64,000 nucleotides of DNA, from contig NZ_CP031165.1 in assembly GCF_003344865.1 (NCBI RefSeq), forward strand, positions 1,364,001 through 1,428,000, given 5' to 3'. Each line of letters begins with the position of its first letter. Within the stretch, counting starts at the first letter, position 1. Positions 51,413 through 59,522 of the stretch are shown one piece after another. The translations under genes were made by a program, and so were the position numbers. Source of the DNA: Euzebya pacifica. Its GTDB lineage: Bacteria > Actinomycetota > Nitriliruptoria > Euzebyales > Euzebyaceae. The notes below the pieces were generated by a model. The model saw only the letters and a program-made list of their open reading frames with translations. It ran no database searches and was not told where the DNA came from.

Positions 51413-52415
51413 CACCGCTCCTGCTCAGGACGATCTGGCCGGCTTCCTCAAGGGTGCGGATGACCCGCACGATCGACCCCTGCGCGGTCTCGACGTCCTT
51501 GAGCCGCACGGGACCCATCAGGTCGATCTCCTCCATCAGGGCGGCGCCGGCACGCTCGGACATGTTCCGCTGGATCTTCTCCTTGACCGTCGCGGGCACG
51601 CCCTTGAGGGCAACGGCCAGGTCCTTGTTGTCGACCTGCCGCAGGATCAGCTGGACCGAACGGTCGTCGAGGGTGGTGATGTCCTCGAAGACGAACATCA
51701 GCTGGCGCACCTCGTCGGCAAGCTCGGAGTTCGCCGTCTCGAGGCCTTCGAGGATGAGGCGTTCGGTGCCGCGATCCGCACGGTTCAGGATCTCCACGAG
51801 GGCGTCGACGCCCCCGGCTTCGGAGAAGTCGCTCTGGCTCAGCACCGACGACAGCTTGCGCTCGAGGGTCCGTTCGACGCGTTCGATGACCTCGGGGGAG
51901 GTGCGGTCCATCAGCGCCACCCGGACCGCGACATCGCGCTGCAGGCCCTCGGGCAGGCTGCCGAGCACCATGGCGGCGGAGTCGGGCAACATGTGCGCCA
52001 GGACCAACGCGATGGTCTGCGGGTGTTCCTCGGAGATGAACGACAGGACCTGGCGGGGGTCGGTGTTGCGGAGGAACTCGAAGGGCGCCTCGTGGATCTG
52101 CGCGGCGAGCAGGTCCATGATCTCGTAGGCCTTCTCGTCCCCGAGGGACACCTCCAGCATGGCCCGGGCGAACTCCAGGCCACCGGTGGCGATGTTGACC
52201 TTCGCCGAGGCCATGTCGCGGAACTCCTTGAGCACGCTGTCGACGATCTCGGTCGGCACCGTTGGCAGGCGGGCGATCTCGGCGGCCACCTCGGCGACCT
52301 CCGACTCGCGCATGGTCTTGAGGATCCGTCCGGCACGGTCCTTGCCGACGGCCATCAGCAGGATGGCGACCTTCTGCGTGCCGTTCAGCTCGCTGATCTC
52401 TGCGATCGCGCTCAT
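51396..52415 (-). CDS. fliG: FliG, flagellar switch/torque protein
   Basis: 339 residues. LNGTQKVAILLMAVGKDRAG opens the N-terminal domain that binds FliF, SEEHPQTIALVLAHM is the middle-domain EHPQ motif, and the C-terminal torque helix is present (LPQxxR-type region VEILNRADRGTERLIL is in the middle domain). It overlaps fliF as ATGA. Confidence 0.95.
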   Translation of the reverse strand: MSAIAEISELNGTQKVAILLMAVGKDRAGRILKTMRESEVAEVAAEIARLPTVPTEIVDSVLKEFRDMASAKVNIATGGLEFARAMLEVSLGDEKAYEIMDLLAAQIHEAPFEFLRNTDPRQVLSFISEEHPQTIALVLAHMLPDSAAMVLGSLPEGLQRDVAVRVALMDRTSPEVIERVERTLERKLSSVLSQSDFSEAGGVDALVEILNRADRGTERLILEGLETANSELADEVRQLMFVFEDITTLDDRSVQLILRQVDNKDLAVALKGVPATVKEKIQRNMSERAGAALMEEIDLMGPVRLKDVETAQGSIVRVIRTLEEAGQIVLSRSGDEFVE

Positions 52416-54001
52416 GCCGACATCCAGCCGCGCAGCAGACCAGCCATGTCGTCACCCTGGCCGTCGATCAAGCTGGTGACCTCGTCGGTCAGGTCGGGGC
52501 CTGCCTCGAGCTGGTTGAGCTCCTCGTCGCTGAGCACTTCCGCGGCGTCGTCGTCGCTGCCCGCTTCGAGGGAGGCGAGGTCCAGCGGGATGGTCTCGGC
52601 CTGCCGCTGGGGAAGGGACTTCCGGGCGGACCGCCACGCGAGGAAGAGCACGATCATGACGATCAGCACCGAACCGATCGTGCGGATGAGGTCGAACATG
52701 CGCTCCTGGCCGGCAGCGGCAGCGGCTTCCTCAGCTGCAGCAGCTGCGTCCTCGGCAGCGGTGGCGTCGAAGGGGAGGGCAGAGACCTCGATGACGTCGC
52801 CACGGACGGCGTCGAAGCCCACCGCGGCCTCGACGAGGGCCTGGACCTGTGCCGCGTCGGCACCCTCGCGGTTGGCGTCCAGCAGGACGGCCACCGAGAG
52901 GCGGTCGACCGAGCCGGGGGCGCTGAGGATGTCCTGGACGGAACGGTCGACGGCGAAGCGCGTCGAGCCGTCGCTGAGGGTGTAGTTGGTCGTCTCGCCC
53001 TCCGCGCCGACGAGGGGCTGGCCGTCGGGACCGAGGACCCCCACCGACGGGGCGCCGACGCCCTCGTAGCTCTCGGTGGTCGTCGTGGACTCCAGCGGGA
53101 TGCCGTTGACCCCACCGGCGGCGTTGCCGAAGGTCTCCGTCGTCTGCTGGATGCGGTCGAAGTTGAGATCGGCAGTCACCGTGACGACGGCGTTGTTGGG
53201 TCCCACGACCTGCTGGAGCATGGTCTCGACGTCAGCGGCGAGGCGGGACTCGAAGGTGCTGGTCTGGTACTGGCGCATGTCGCCAGCGGCGGCGCTGGTG
53301 CCGTCCTCGCCGGGCTGGTGCAGCAGGTTCCCCGACGCGTCGGTCACCGTGACCTGATCGGCCGTCAGCCCCTGGACGCTGCCGGAGACCAGGTTGACGA
53401 TGGCCTGCACCTGCATCGGCGTGAGGTCACCCATCGTGTTGAGCAGGACCGACGCGGTGGCCCGCTCGTTGTCCTGCACGAAGAGGTCCTCCTCGGGGAT
53501 GACGAGGTGCACCATCGCCGACTCGACGGCCTCCATCGCGGAGATGGTCCGCGACAGCTCGCCCTCGACGGCGCGCTGGTAGTCCACGCGCATCTGGAAC
53601 TCGGAGGTGGTGATGCCGTTCTCGTCCAGCAGGGAGTAGCCGGCGGTGTTGGACGGCACCAGGCCGGCCGAGGACATGTCCAGCCGGAGCCCGAGCTGGT
53701 CGGACCGCGGGACCATGACGGTGCGGCCGCCGTCGCTGAGCTGGTAGTCCACACCGCGGGCGGTCAGCTCGTCGGTGATGGCCGCGGCGTCCTCGGCCTC
53801 GAGGTTGGTGAACAAGGGGGCCATGGACGGCTCGGAGACCCAGCGCATGAAGAACATGCCGGCGGCGAGCAGGGCGATGATGGCCAGGGCCGTCGTCGTC
53901 TTCTGCCCGGTGGTGAACCCCGACAGGATGCCGTTGGCCTTGTCGCGGGCCTGCTCGGCGAGCTGCTGCGGCGAGCGCTCGCGGGTGGTGGTGTCAGCCA
54001 T
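52412..54001 (-). CDS. fliF: FliF, MS-ring protein
   Basis: 529 residues with membrane helices at about 38-56 and 445-463 and the ring-building domains between (PLFTNLEAEDAAAITDEL, then FQMRVDYQRAVEGELSRTI and VHLVIPEEDLF). The C-terminal tail that binds FliG follows the second helix. It is the platform on which export gate and C-ring assemble. Confidence 0.96.
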   Translation of the reverse strand: MADTTTRERSPQQLAEQARDKANGILSGFTTGQKTTTALAIIALLAAGMFFMRWVSEPSMAPLFTNLEAEDAAAITDELTARGVDYQLSDGGRTVMVPRSDQLGLRLDMSSAGLVPSNTAGYSLLDENGITTSEFQMRVDYQRAVEGELSRTISAMEAVESAMVHLVIPEEDLFVQDNERATASVLLNTMGDLTPMQVQAIVNLVSGSVQGLTADQVTVTDASGNLLHQPGEDGTSAAAGDMRQYQTSTFESRLAADVETMLQQVVGPNNAVVTVTADLNFDRIQQTTETFGNAAGGVNGIPLESTTTTESYEGVGAPSVGVLGPDGQPLVGAEGETTNYTLSDGSTRFAVDRSVQDILSAPGSVDRLSVAVLLDANREGADAAQVQALVEAAVGFDAVRGDVIEVSALPFDATAAEDAAAAAEEAAAAAGQERMFDLIRTIGSVLIVMIVLFLAWRSARKSLPQRQAETIPLDLASLEAGSDDDAAEVLSDEELNQLEAGPDLTDEVTSLIDGQGDDMAGLLRGWMSA

Positions 54002-54019
54002 TGGTGGTTCCTGCGCTCA

Positions 54020-54358
54020 TCAGACCTGCATCCTCATGATCTCGTTGAACGACTCCAGCGCCTTGTTGCGCACGGCGACGGTCAGCTCGGTCGCGAGCTG
54101 CGCCTGCGTGGCGGCGATCATGTAGTCGTGGACGTTCTCCAGCTGTCCGGTGGCGGCCTGCTGGGCAAGCCCGTCGGCGACCTGGTGGCTTTCCTGGACC
54201 GACCCGAGGGCGTCGGCGATGGCCTTGCCGAAGCCGGCGCCGTCGGTGGCCCCGGTGGCCTGGCCGGCAGCCGGTTGGCCGCCGGTCGGGGCCATCGTCG
54301 GGCGGGCGATGGGGCCCGTGCCGGTCATCGGCCGGGCGCTGATCGGGGGGATGGCCAT
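54020..54358 (-). CDS. fliE: FliE, MS-ring/rod junction protein
   Basis: 112 residues: a Pro/Gly/Thr-rich first half and the conserved C-terminal helix pair (QVADGLAQQAATGQLENVHD, then LTVAVRNKALESFNEIMRM). FliE is the first rod substrate and links FliF to FlgB. Confidence 0.93.
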   Translation of the reverse strand: MAIPPISARPMTGTGPIARPTMAPTGGQPAAGQATGATDGAGFGKAIADALGSVQESHQVADGLAQQAATGQLENVHDYMIAATQAQLATELTVAVRNKALESFNEIMRMQV

Positions 54359-54361
54359 GGC

Positions 54362-54754
54362 CTAGGACCGTCCCAGCTGCAGGGCAGCTCGGTAGGCGTC
54401 ACGGGCGGTCTCGACGACGCTGAGGTTCGCTTGGTAGCCGCGCTGGGCCAGCATGAGCGAGGTCATCTGCGACCCCATGTCCATGTCGGGAAGGCGAACC
54501 ATGCCGTCGGCGTCGGCCAACGGGTGGTCGGGCTGGTGTGCCAGCCGACCCTCGGCGCTGCCGTACTCGACACCGGCGACCCGCGCGCCGGCACCCTCGA
54601 CGGCCTGGGCCATCACGTAGCGCGCCTGGAACGCGGGTTCGTCGGTGCTGCGGACGGTGTTGAGGTTGGCGATGTTGTCCGACGTGGCGTCGAGCCACGT
54701 GCGGTGCACCTGCAGGCCGGAGTGGGCGGTGCTGATCGCGCCGAACATGCTCAT
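54362..54754 (-). CDS. flgC: FlgC, proximal rod protein
   Basis: 130 residues, ATG with AGGGGG upstream. N-terminal motif MFGAISTAHSGLQVHRTWLD with SDNIANLNT and C-terminal DMGSQMTSLMLAQRGYQANL are the rod-protein hallmarks. Confidence 0.94.
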   Translation of the reverse strand: MSMFGAISTAHSGLQVHRTWLDATSDNIANLNTVRSTDEPAFQARYVMAQAVEGAGARVAGVEYGSAEGRLAHQPDHPLADADGMVRLPDMDMGSQMTSLMLAQRGYQANLSVVETARDAYRAALQLGRS

Positions 54755-54757
54755 GCG

Positions 54758-55129
54758 CTATGCCCCCTGGCTGATCGCGGTGCGGAGCAGGCGGAACTTG
54801 CCGTTCATCGCCTCGAGGACCGTGGAGTAAGCCAGCTCGTTGGTGGTCTGGGACACGACTTCGTCGTCGAGGCTCACGTTGTTGCCGTTCAGCCGGGTGG
54901 CGGCGTCCGACATCGTCCGGTCGGCGGCAACGCTCCCGACTCCCGCCGCATCGACCCGTCCGGTCCGGGCGCCCTCGAGCGCACGTTGGATGGAGTCCTC
55001 GAACGACACGCGACCCGCCAGGTAGTGCGGCGTGTCGACGTTGGCGATGTTGTCGGCGATCACGCGGCGTCTCGTCGACAGGCCGCTCAGTGCCGAGTGC
55101 AACGCGGCCGAGGTGACGTCGTACACCAC
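54758..55129 (-). CDS. flgB: FlgB, proximal rod protein
   Basis: 123 residues, GTG start with GGAGG 9 nt upstream. HSALSGLSTRRRVIADNIAN with VDTPHYLA gives the FlgB N-terminus. It is the first gene of the flgB-flgC-fliE-F-G-H unit, below its own sigma-28-like promoter. Confidence 0.94.
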   Translation of the reverse strand: MVYDVTSAALHSALSGLSTRRRVIADNIANVDTPHYLAGRVSFEDSIQRALEGARTGRVDAAGVGSVAADRTMSDAATRLNGNNVSLDDEVVSQTTNELAYSTVLEAMNGKFRLLRTAISQGA

Positions 55130-55191
55130 GGGAATGCCTCCAGGATCGGTCAGGTCAACAGGGTTGCCGCCGATCCATGGCGGTGAGCTAC

Positions 55192-55209
55192 GACACGATC
55201 CTTCGCGTC
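55192..55209 (-). promoter_or_regulatory. CsrA-type hairpin at the 5' end of the flgB leader
   Basis: GACGCG pairs with CGTGTC around the hexaloop AAGGAT, matching the best-known CsrA target loop. The hairpin begins at the predicted transcription start, about 63 nt before the start codon. Confidence 0.6.
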
Positions 55210-55217
55210 AGGTCCTC

Positions 55218-55244
55218 CGATCGGCCACCGGTGTCCCGCCCTTA
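55218..55244 (-). promoter_or_regulatory. Sigma-28-like promoter for flgB
   Basis: TAAG-N15-GCCGATCG on the minus strand. Confidence 0.6.
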
Positions 55245-55342
55245 GCAGAGCGTGATCAAAAAGTGGCAGAACGGAACCAGCTGGGTGCGCCGTCGCTGGG
55301 TCGACCCATCACGGATCCTGCGTGCCACCCGGGTATCGTTCC

Positions 55343-55402
55343 GTGGGGACGGGAGACCCCCCGCCGCGGGGTCCCCACCACCGCCGTGCGGGGGGTACCG
55401 CA
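55343..55402 (+). other. Two stem-loops in the leader of the diguanylate cyclase gene
   Basis: GTGGGGAC (55343) pairs with GTCCCCAC (55378), and TGCGG (55387) pairs with CCGCA (55402), the latter close to the ribosome binding site. They do not match the c-di-GMP riboswitch core. They may act as an attenuator or simply stabilise the leader. Confidence 0.4.
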
Positions 55403-55417
55403 ACGTCAGGAACAGCC

Positions 55418-56806
55418 ATGCAGACCGCGCCGTCGCCGCCCGTCAGATCTGCCGATCCCGTGGTCCTGCTCGTTGAGGACGACCCAGCACATCAGGTGCT
55501 GGTCGCCGCCGAGCTCGAGCCCGCCGGTGTGCACGTGGCGCCGGTCGACACGATGTTCGGGGCGCTCGAAATGCTTGCCTTGCAACGTGGCGCCTTCGAC
55601 GTCGTCGTGGTCGACCTCGGCCTGCCCGACATCGACGGCATGAACTCCCTGGAGACCATCCTGCAGGCCGTCGGGGTGCCGGTGATCGTGCACAGCGGCA
55701 GCGTCGAACCGGAGCTCGCCGAACGCGCACGGAGGATCGGCGCAGCCTCGGTGGTGCCGAAGGACGCGGGCCCCGACGCGCTGCTCGCTGCGGTGGAGGA
55801 GGTCCTCGGCGATCGACCGGCGCCGCTGCTCGGCGTCCCCGCGGGGATGGGCACCGAACCCGTCGCGGCCGACTTCGAGGAGGCGGCGAGACGGACCCTG
55901 GAGTTCCTCCAGGCCCACGTCCCCATGGGTGCCTGGATGGTCACCCGTGTCGTCGGCGAGGACTGGGTGGTCCTCGACGCAGTCGGCCAGGGGTACGACG
56001 TGGCGCCCAACAGCGTGCTGCGCTGGTCCGACAGCTTCTGTTCGCGGATGGTGGAGGGTGAGGGGCCCAACGTCACCACCGCGGCATCCGAGCTGCCGGT
56101 GTACCGCCAGGCCCCGGTCTTCGACCAGCTCGACATCGAGACCTACGTCGGGTTGCCCCTTGCCATCGAGGGGGAGGGGTTGTTCGGCACCCTCTGCGGC
56201 ATCGACCCGGAGCGGTCCACCGTGCCCCTGGACACCCTGGAGCCGTTCCTCCTCCACATCGCGGACCTGCTGACCACGGCGCTGGCCCTGGACCTCGAGC
56301 GTGATCGCCTCCAGCGGCGGCTGGACCTGGCCAAGGTCGCCTCACGCACCGATGCCCTGACCGGCCTGCCCAACCGACGTGCGTTCGACCTGCTGCTGAA
56401 GCTGGAGGAGGCCCGGTGCCGGCGGTTCGGGTCCTCGGCGACGATCCTCGTCATGGACCTGGACGGGCTCAAGGTCCGCAACGACACCGAGGGGCATGCC
56501 GCGGGTGATGGCTACCTGCGGGCGGCGGGGGCGGCCCTGTCCAGCGTCGTGCGGGCCTCCGACATGGCCTTCCGCATCGGTGGCGACGAGTTCGCGGTGA
56601 TCGCGGCCCCTGCGCCGGCGGTGCCCGAGACGCTGGTCTCCCGGGTCAACAAGGCGTTGGCGACCGGTGGCGTCGAGGCGTCGGTCGGGATCGCCACGCG
56701 TCGGCCGGACGAGTCACTGGACGACGTGTTGTCGCGTGCCGACGAGCGGATGTACGACCTGAAGCGTCGACGGTCGACGCGCGAGGGGCACTCGCCCGCT
56801 GGTTAG
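55418..56806 (+). CDS. Response regulator with GAF and GGDEF domains (diguanylate cyclase)
   Basis: 462 residues from the ATG at 55418 with AGGA upstream. The receiver domain (about 14-130) has the acidic pair, phospho-acceptor Asp66 and Lys115. A GAF domain (about 150-295) follows. The GGDEF domain has an intact active site GGDEF at 388-392 and an inhibitory I-site RASD at 379-382, five residues before it. It should make c-di-GMP under control of a phosphorelay and a small ligand. Lying between flgB and fliS on the opposite strand, it probably feeds the PilZ protein at 3166. Its sensor kinase is not in the window. Confidence 0.92.
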   Translation: MQTAPSPPVRSADPVVLLVEDDPAHQVLVAAELEPAGVHVAPVDTMFGALEMLALQRGAFDVVVVDLGLPDIDGMNSLETILQAVGVPVIVHSGSVEPELAERARRIGAASVVPKDAGPDALLAAVEEVLGDRPAPLLGVPAGMGTEPVAADFEEAARRTLEFLQAHVPMGAWMVTRVVGEDWVVLDAVGQGYDVAPNSVLRWSDSFCSRMVEGEGPNVTTAASELPVYRQAPVFDQLDIETYVGLPLAIEGEGLFGTLCGIDPERSTVPLDTLEPFLLHIADLLTTALALDLERDRLQRRLDLAKVASRTDALTGLPNRRAFDLLLKLEEARCRRFGSSATILVMDLDGLKVRNDTEGHAAGDGYLRAAGAALSSVVRASDMAFRIGGDEFAVIAAPAPAVPETLVSRVNKALATGGVEASVGIATRRPDESLDDVLSRADERMYDLKRRRSTREGHSPAG

Positions 56807-57099
56807 ACCGTGACGTCCAGGCGGCTGGCCCGTCGGGGCGCGGGCTGGGTCGGCCGGTGCTCGAGCTTGTCCGACACCACCGTGAGGGCCCGGGCCATGA
56901 TCCGTTCGAGCTCGCGTGAGCGCTCGAGCAGCCGGAGCGCACGCTCGACCGCGACCGAGGGCATCGTGCCGAGGTCGTCGGGTGCGAGGAACGGGGGCAC
57001 ACCGGCCGGGTCGCCGCTGCTGATGGCCTCACCGACGGCGTCGAGGCGTGCCTCGTAGCTGTCCAGCGCGGCCTCCCACGCGGTGCCCATGGTTGTCAC
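56803..57099 (-). CDS. Small protein after fliS, FliT-like by position
   Basis: 98 residues from a GTG that overlaps the fliS stop as GTGA; an ATG three codons later is possible. Mostly helical (TAWEAALDSYEARLDAVGEA; RALRLLERSRELERIMARAL). Size, helices and coupling to fliS fit a FliT-type export chaperone, but no diagnostic motif was recognised. It ends within the last codons of the opposing cyclase gene. Confidence 0.65.
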   Translation of the reverse strand: MTTMGTAWEAALDSYEARLDAVGEAISSGDPAGVPPFLAPDDLGTMPSVAVERALRLLERSRELERIMARALTVVSDKLEHRPTQPAPRRASRLDVTV

Positions 57100-57545
57100 G
57101 TGGTGACCGCTTGGAGGGGCTGGGTCGACTGGTGCAGCTGCTGGGCTGATGCCGCCCGGGACGTCAGGTCCTCGGCCAGGCCGGATGCGGCCTGGCGCCA
57201 GGCTGTCGCGAGCGGTTCGACGAGTCCCCGACAGATCTGGATCCGTGCCGCGTCCTTGGTCACGTTGGCCGTGATGAGCTCGTTGTGGAGGAACCGGTAC
57301 AGCGCCAGCAGCGTGGGGCCCCCCGACCACAGGCTGGGGTCGAGGCTGGACTCCAGCTCCAGGACGATGTCCTGGGCATGGGTCAGCTGGGCGTTGACGG
57401 CCTCGAGGTCACGACGCTCCAACGCTTCCCCGGCACGGGTGATGTCCAGGAGCAGGCGGTCGTAGAGCATGACGACGAGCTGCTGGGGGCTGACGGTCTG
57501 GATGGCGTCGGTCACGTACCGGCGTCGGGCGCTGGCGAGCGTCAT
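57096..57545 (-). CDS. fliS: FliS, flagellin export chaperone
   Basis: 149 residues. The YVTDAIQTVSPQQLVVMLYD opening and ALYRFLHNELITANVTKD are typical of FliS. FliS binds the C-terminal D0 helix of flagellin before export. The mini-flagellin at 62368 keeps exactly that region. Confidence 0.92.
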   Translation of the reverse strand: MTLASARRRYVTDAIQTVSPQQLVVMLYDRLLLDITRAGEALERRDLEAVNAQLTHAQDIVLELESSLDPSLWSGGPTLLALYRFLHNELITANVTKDAARIQICRGLVEPLATAWRQAASGLAEDLTSRAASAQQLHQSTQPLQAVTT

Positions 57546-57583
57546 GGCGAGTCGGGACCCTTCCGGGTGTCGATGGGGTTGGA

Positions 57584-57610
57584 CGTCCTCCTCCTATCGG
57601 CAGGAGGACG
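57584..57610 (-). terminator. Stem-loop between fliD and fliS
   Basis: CGTCCTCCT pairs perfectly with AGGAGGACG across a 9-nt loop, 25 nt after the fliD stop. The loop contains GCCGATAG on the minus strand, a sigma-28-like -10, but no matching -35 lies 15 nt away. Confidence 0.6.
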
Positions 57611-57635
57611 GGCTGCAGGAGGGGCGCGGCCCCGG

Positions 57636-59012
57636 TTACTTGGCGGAGTTGGCCTGCAGCTGGGGTAGCTGGCTGGTCAGCCAGTCACCCTGGGCCTGCA
57701 TGCTGGAGAGGGCGACCTCCAGCGCGGAGAACTGGCGTTGCAGGGCCGTTCGTCGCAGCTCGACACGGATGTCGATCGCCGCGATCTGGTCCTCCATCGT
57801 CCGGTTGGTGGACTCCCGTGCCTCGATGGCGGTGGCGAACAGTCCGGTGTTGAGCGTCGTCGCCTGGGAAGCGAGCGACTCCAGCCGCTGGGCCAGGCCG
57901 GGGTTGGCGTCGTCGTCGGACCGGAACATGGCCACCACGTCGTCGGGACGGTCGGCCAACGCCTCGCGGAACGCGGTCTCGTCGAACTCCAGCTTCCCGT
58001 CGCGGGTCGACTCGATGCCGATCAGGCCTGCGGACTGGAAGTGGGTGTTGCCCACGCTGTAGGTCACGGCGTTGAGCAGCTGGGTTCGCAGCGAGCGCAT
58101 CGTGGGGTCGTTGGACAACGATCCCTGCGTGCCCTCCAGACCGCTGTCGAGCGCCTGGTCCATGCCGGTGATCAGCGAGTTGATCGCGTCGACGAGCTCG
58201 CTGACCTGGTCCACCAGGGCGTCGGGGTCGGCGTCGATGGACAGCGTGATGGGGGTGGAGCTCGACTCGGTGACGGTGAAGCTGACACCGGAGATGACGT
58301 CGTTGAAGGTGTTGGTCCCCGAGGTCACCGCATACGCGCCCGGGCCGTCGCCGATGGTGACCTGTGCGTCCCGGCCCTGGGTGAGGACGGGCATGCCGGC
58401 GGCGAACGTGGCGTCGAGGTTCGTCGTGTCGATCGTGAAGGTGCCGTCAGCGCCGCTGGAGCCGGACGTGAGCTGCAGCTTGAAGCCGCTCCCGGTGTTG
58501 ACCGCCTGGGCGGTGACGGGGAGGGCCGACCACGGCTGCGCCGGGTCGTTGATGTTGGCGATCAGGCTGGACAGCGTGCCGTCGCCGGTGTCGACGTCGT
58601 AGTCGGTGCCGTCGACGGTGATGCGGACCGTGGAGTCGGGCGTGGCAACGACGTCGGTGGACGCCGCCGTCGTGCCGCCGGAGACCAGCCGGTGGGTCGC
58701 GGCGAGCTGGTCCACGGTGAAGGTGAACGAGCCCTGCTCGGCACCCGGTGACGCGGTCGCCACGACGCTGTCGGTGGACGTCGACGCCTGCACGGGTACG
58801 AAGTTCTTGGCCGAACCCGAGAGGGCCTTGGACAGCGTCTCGATGTTGTCGAACGCCGAGGAGAACTTCTGCAGCGACGCGATGGCTGCATCGTTGTTGG
58901 AGATCCGCTGTTCGAGTCGGACCTGGGGCTGTCGTTCCAGCTGGATCAGCTGGTTGATGATGCCTGTCGTGTCCAGACCGGACGCGAGGCCATCGATGCC
59001 GAACGTTGCCAC
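57636..59012 (-). CDS. fliD: FliD, filament-cap protein
   Basis: 458 residues, GTG start with GAGGAG upstream. ATFGIDGLASGLDTTGIINQ and the following LIQLERQP give the FliD N-terminus, and a C-terminal coiled coil (QIAAIDIRVELRRTALQRQF) gives the D0 region. It caps the growing filament and helps flagellin fold. Confidence 0.94.
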   Translation of the reverse strand: MATFGIDGLASGLDTTGIINQLIQLERQPQVRLEQRISNNDAAIASLQKFSSAFDNIETLSKALSGSAKNFVPVQASTSTDSVVATASPGAEQGSFTFTVDQLAATHRLVSGGTTAASTDVVATPDSTVRITVDGTDYDVDTGDGTLSSLIANINDPAQPWSALPVTAQAVNTGSGFKLQLTSGSSGADGTFTIDTTNLDATFAAGMPVLTQGRDAQVTIGDGPGAYAVTSGTNTFNDVISGVSFTVTESSSTPITLSIDADPDALVDQVSELVDAINSLITGMDQALDSGLEGTQGSLSNDPTMRSLRTQLLNAVTYSVGNTHFQSAGLIGIESTRDGKLEFDETAFREALADRPDDVVAMFRSDDDANPGLAQRLESLASQATTLNTGLFATAIEARESTNRTMEDQIAAIDIRVELRRTALQRQFSALEVALSSMQAQGDWLTSQLPQLQANSAK

Positions 59013-59015
59013 GGG

Positions 59016-59372
59016 CTATTGCTCCTCTTGTATCTGTTTCATCAGATCGTCCACCATGTCCAGGACCTGAGCAGCCGGGAACTGTTGGAGCTGTCGTCCG
59101 CTGCTCGGATCGAGGATCCGGTGCACGTAGCCGAGGCTGGCGGCGTGCCATTCGACCTCGACGCGTCGTCGTTGCGGGGCCGCGATCGCACGGGCGACCC
59201 GGCGGGCGGTGTCCTGCCTGGTCCGGTCGGCGGACTCGATCACCTCCGCGGGCGTGGGCACGCCGGGGTGACCGTCCGGGGGACCGGACATGGTGTGGGG
59301 CACCGAGGTCAGCGGCGGTGTGCGCTGCGCATCGGTGGCGACGGCGGGGGACGCCGTCCTGATCGGATCCAT
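59016..59372 (-). CDS. flaG: FlaG-like protein
   Basis: 118 residues from the ATG at 59372 with GGAGGTG upstream. The C-terminal half (VEVEWHAASLGYVHRILDPS, then GRQLQQFPAAQVLDMVDDL) matches the FlaG core; the N-terminal half is disordered. FlaG affects filament length in other bacteria. It is the first gene of flaG-fliD-fliS. Its ribosome binding site lies in a hairpin loop. Confidence 0.85.
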   Translation of the reverse strand: MDPIRTASPAVATDAQRTPPLTSVPHTMSGPPDGHPGVPTPAEVIESADRTRQDTARRVARAIAAPQRRRVEVEWHAASLGYVHRILDPSSGRQLQQFPAAQVLDMVDDLMKQIQEEQ

Positions 59373-59377
59373 CGTCT

Positions 59378-59391
59378 GCACCTCCGTGTGC
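59378..59391 (-). promoter_or_regulatory. CsrA-type hairpin over the flaG ribosome binding site
   Basis: GCAC pairs with GTGC around the hexaloop ACGGAG, which is part of the ribosome binding site. Confidence 0.45.
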
Positions 59392-59442
59392 GGTGTGGGT
59401 GATCGGTGGGCACCCGGCTCGCGAGCGCCCGGCAACGGCAGC

Positions 59443-59470
59443 GGGAGGACGACCGTGCGGTCATCCTCCC
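59443..59470 (-). terminator. Long stem-loop upstream of flaG
   Basis: GGGAGGA pairs with TCCTCCC, then after one mismatch GACCG pairs with CGGTC, leaving a 2-nt turn. With the next element it forms a tandem pair that separates flagellin 1 from flaG. Confidence 0.6.
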
Positions 59471-59480
59471 GTCACCGTGA

Positions 59481-59510
59481 TGGGTGCGGCGCGCGGTCGG
59501 ACCGCACCCA
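59481..59510 (-). terminator. Terminator after flagellin 1
   Basis: TGGGTGCGG pairs perfectly with CCGCACCCA across a 12-nt loop, 12 nt after the flagellin stop. Confidence 0.65.
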
Positions 59511-59522
59511 CCGTGTCCGTGG

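Noticed and set aside
55245-55417. Possible c-di-GMP riboswitch before the GGDEF gene
   Set aside because: Stem-loops exist, but the conserved GEMM core bases are absent.
57594-57620. GCCGATAG as a promoter for fliS
   Set aside because: The -10 is good, but the -35 position reads TCCT and the site lies in the loop of a terminator-like hairpin.
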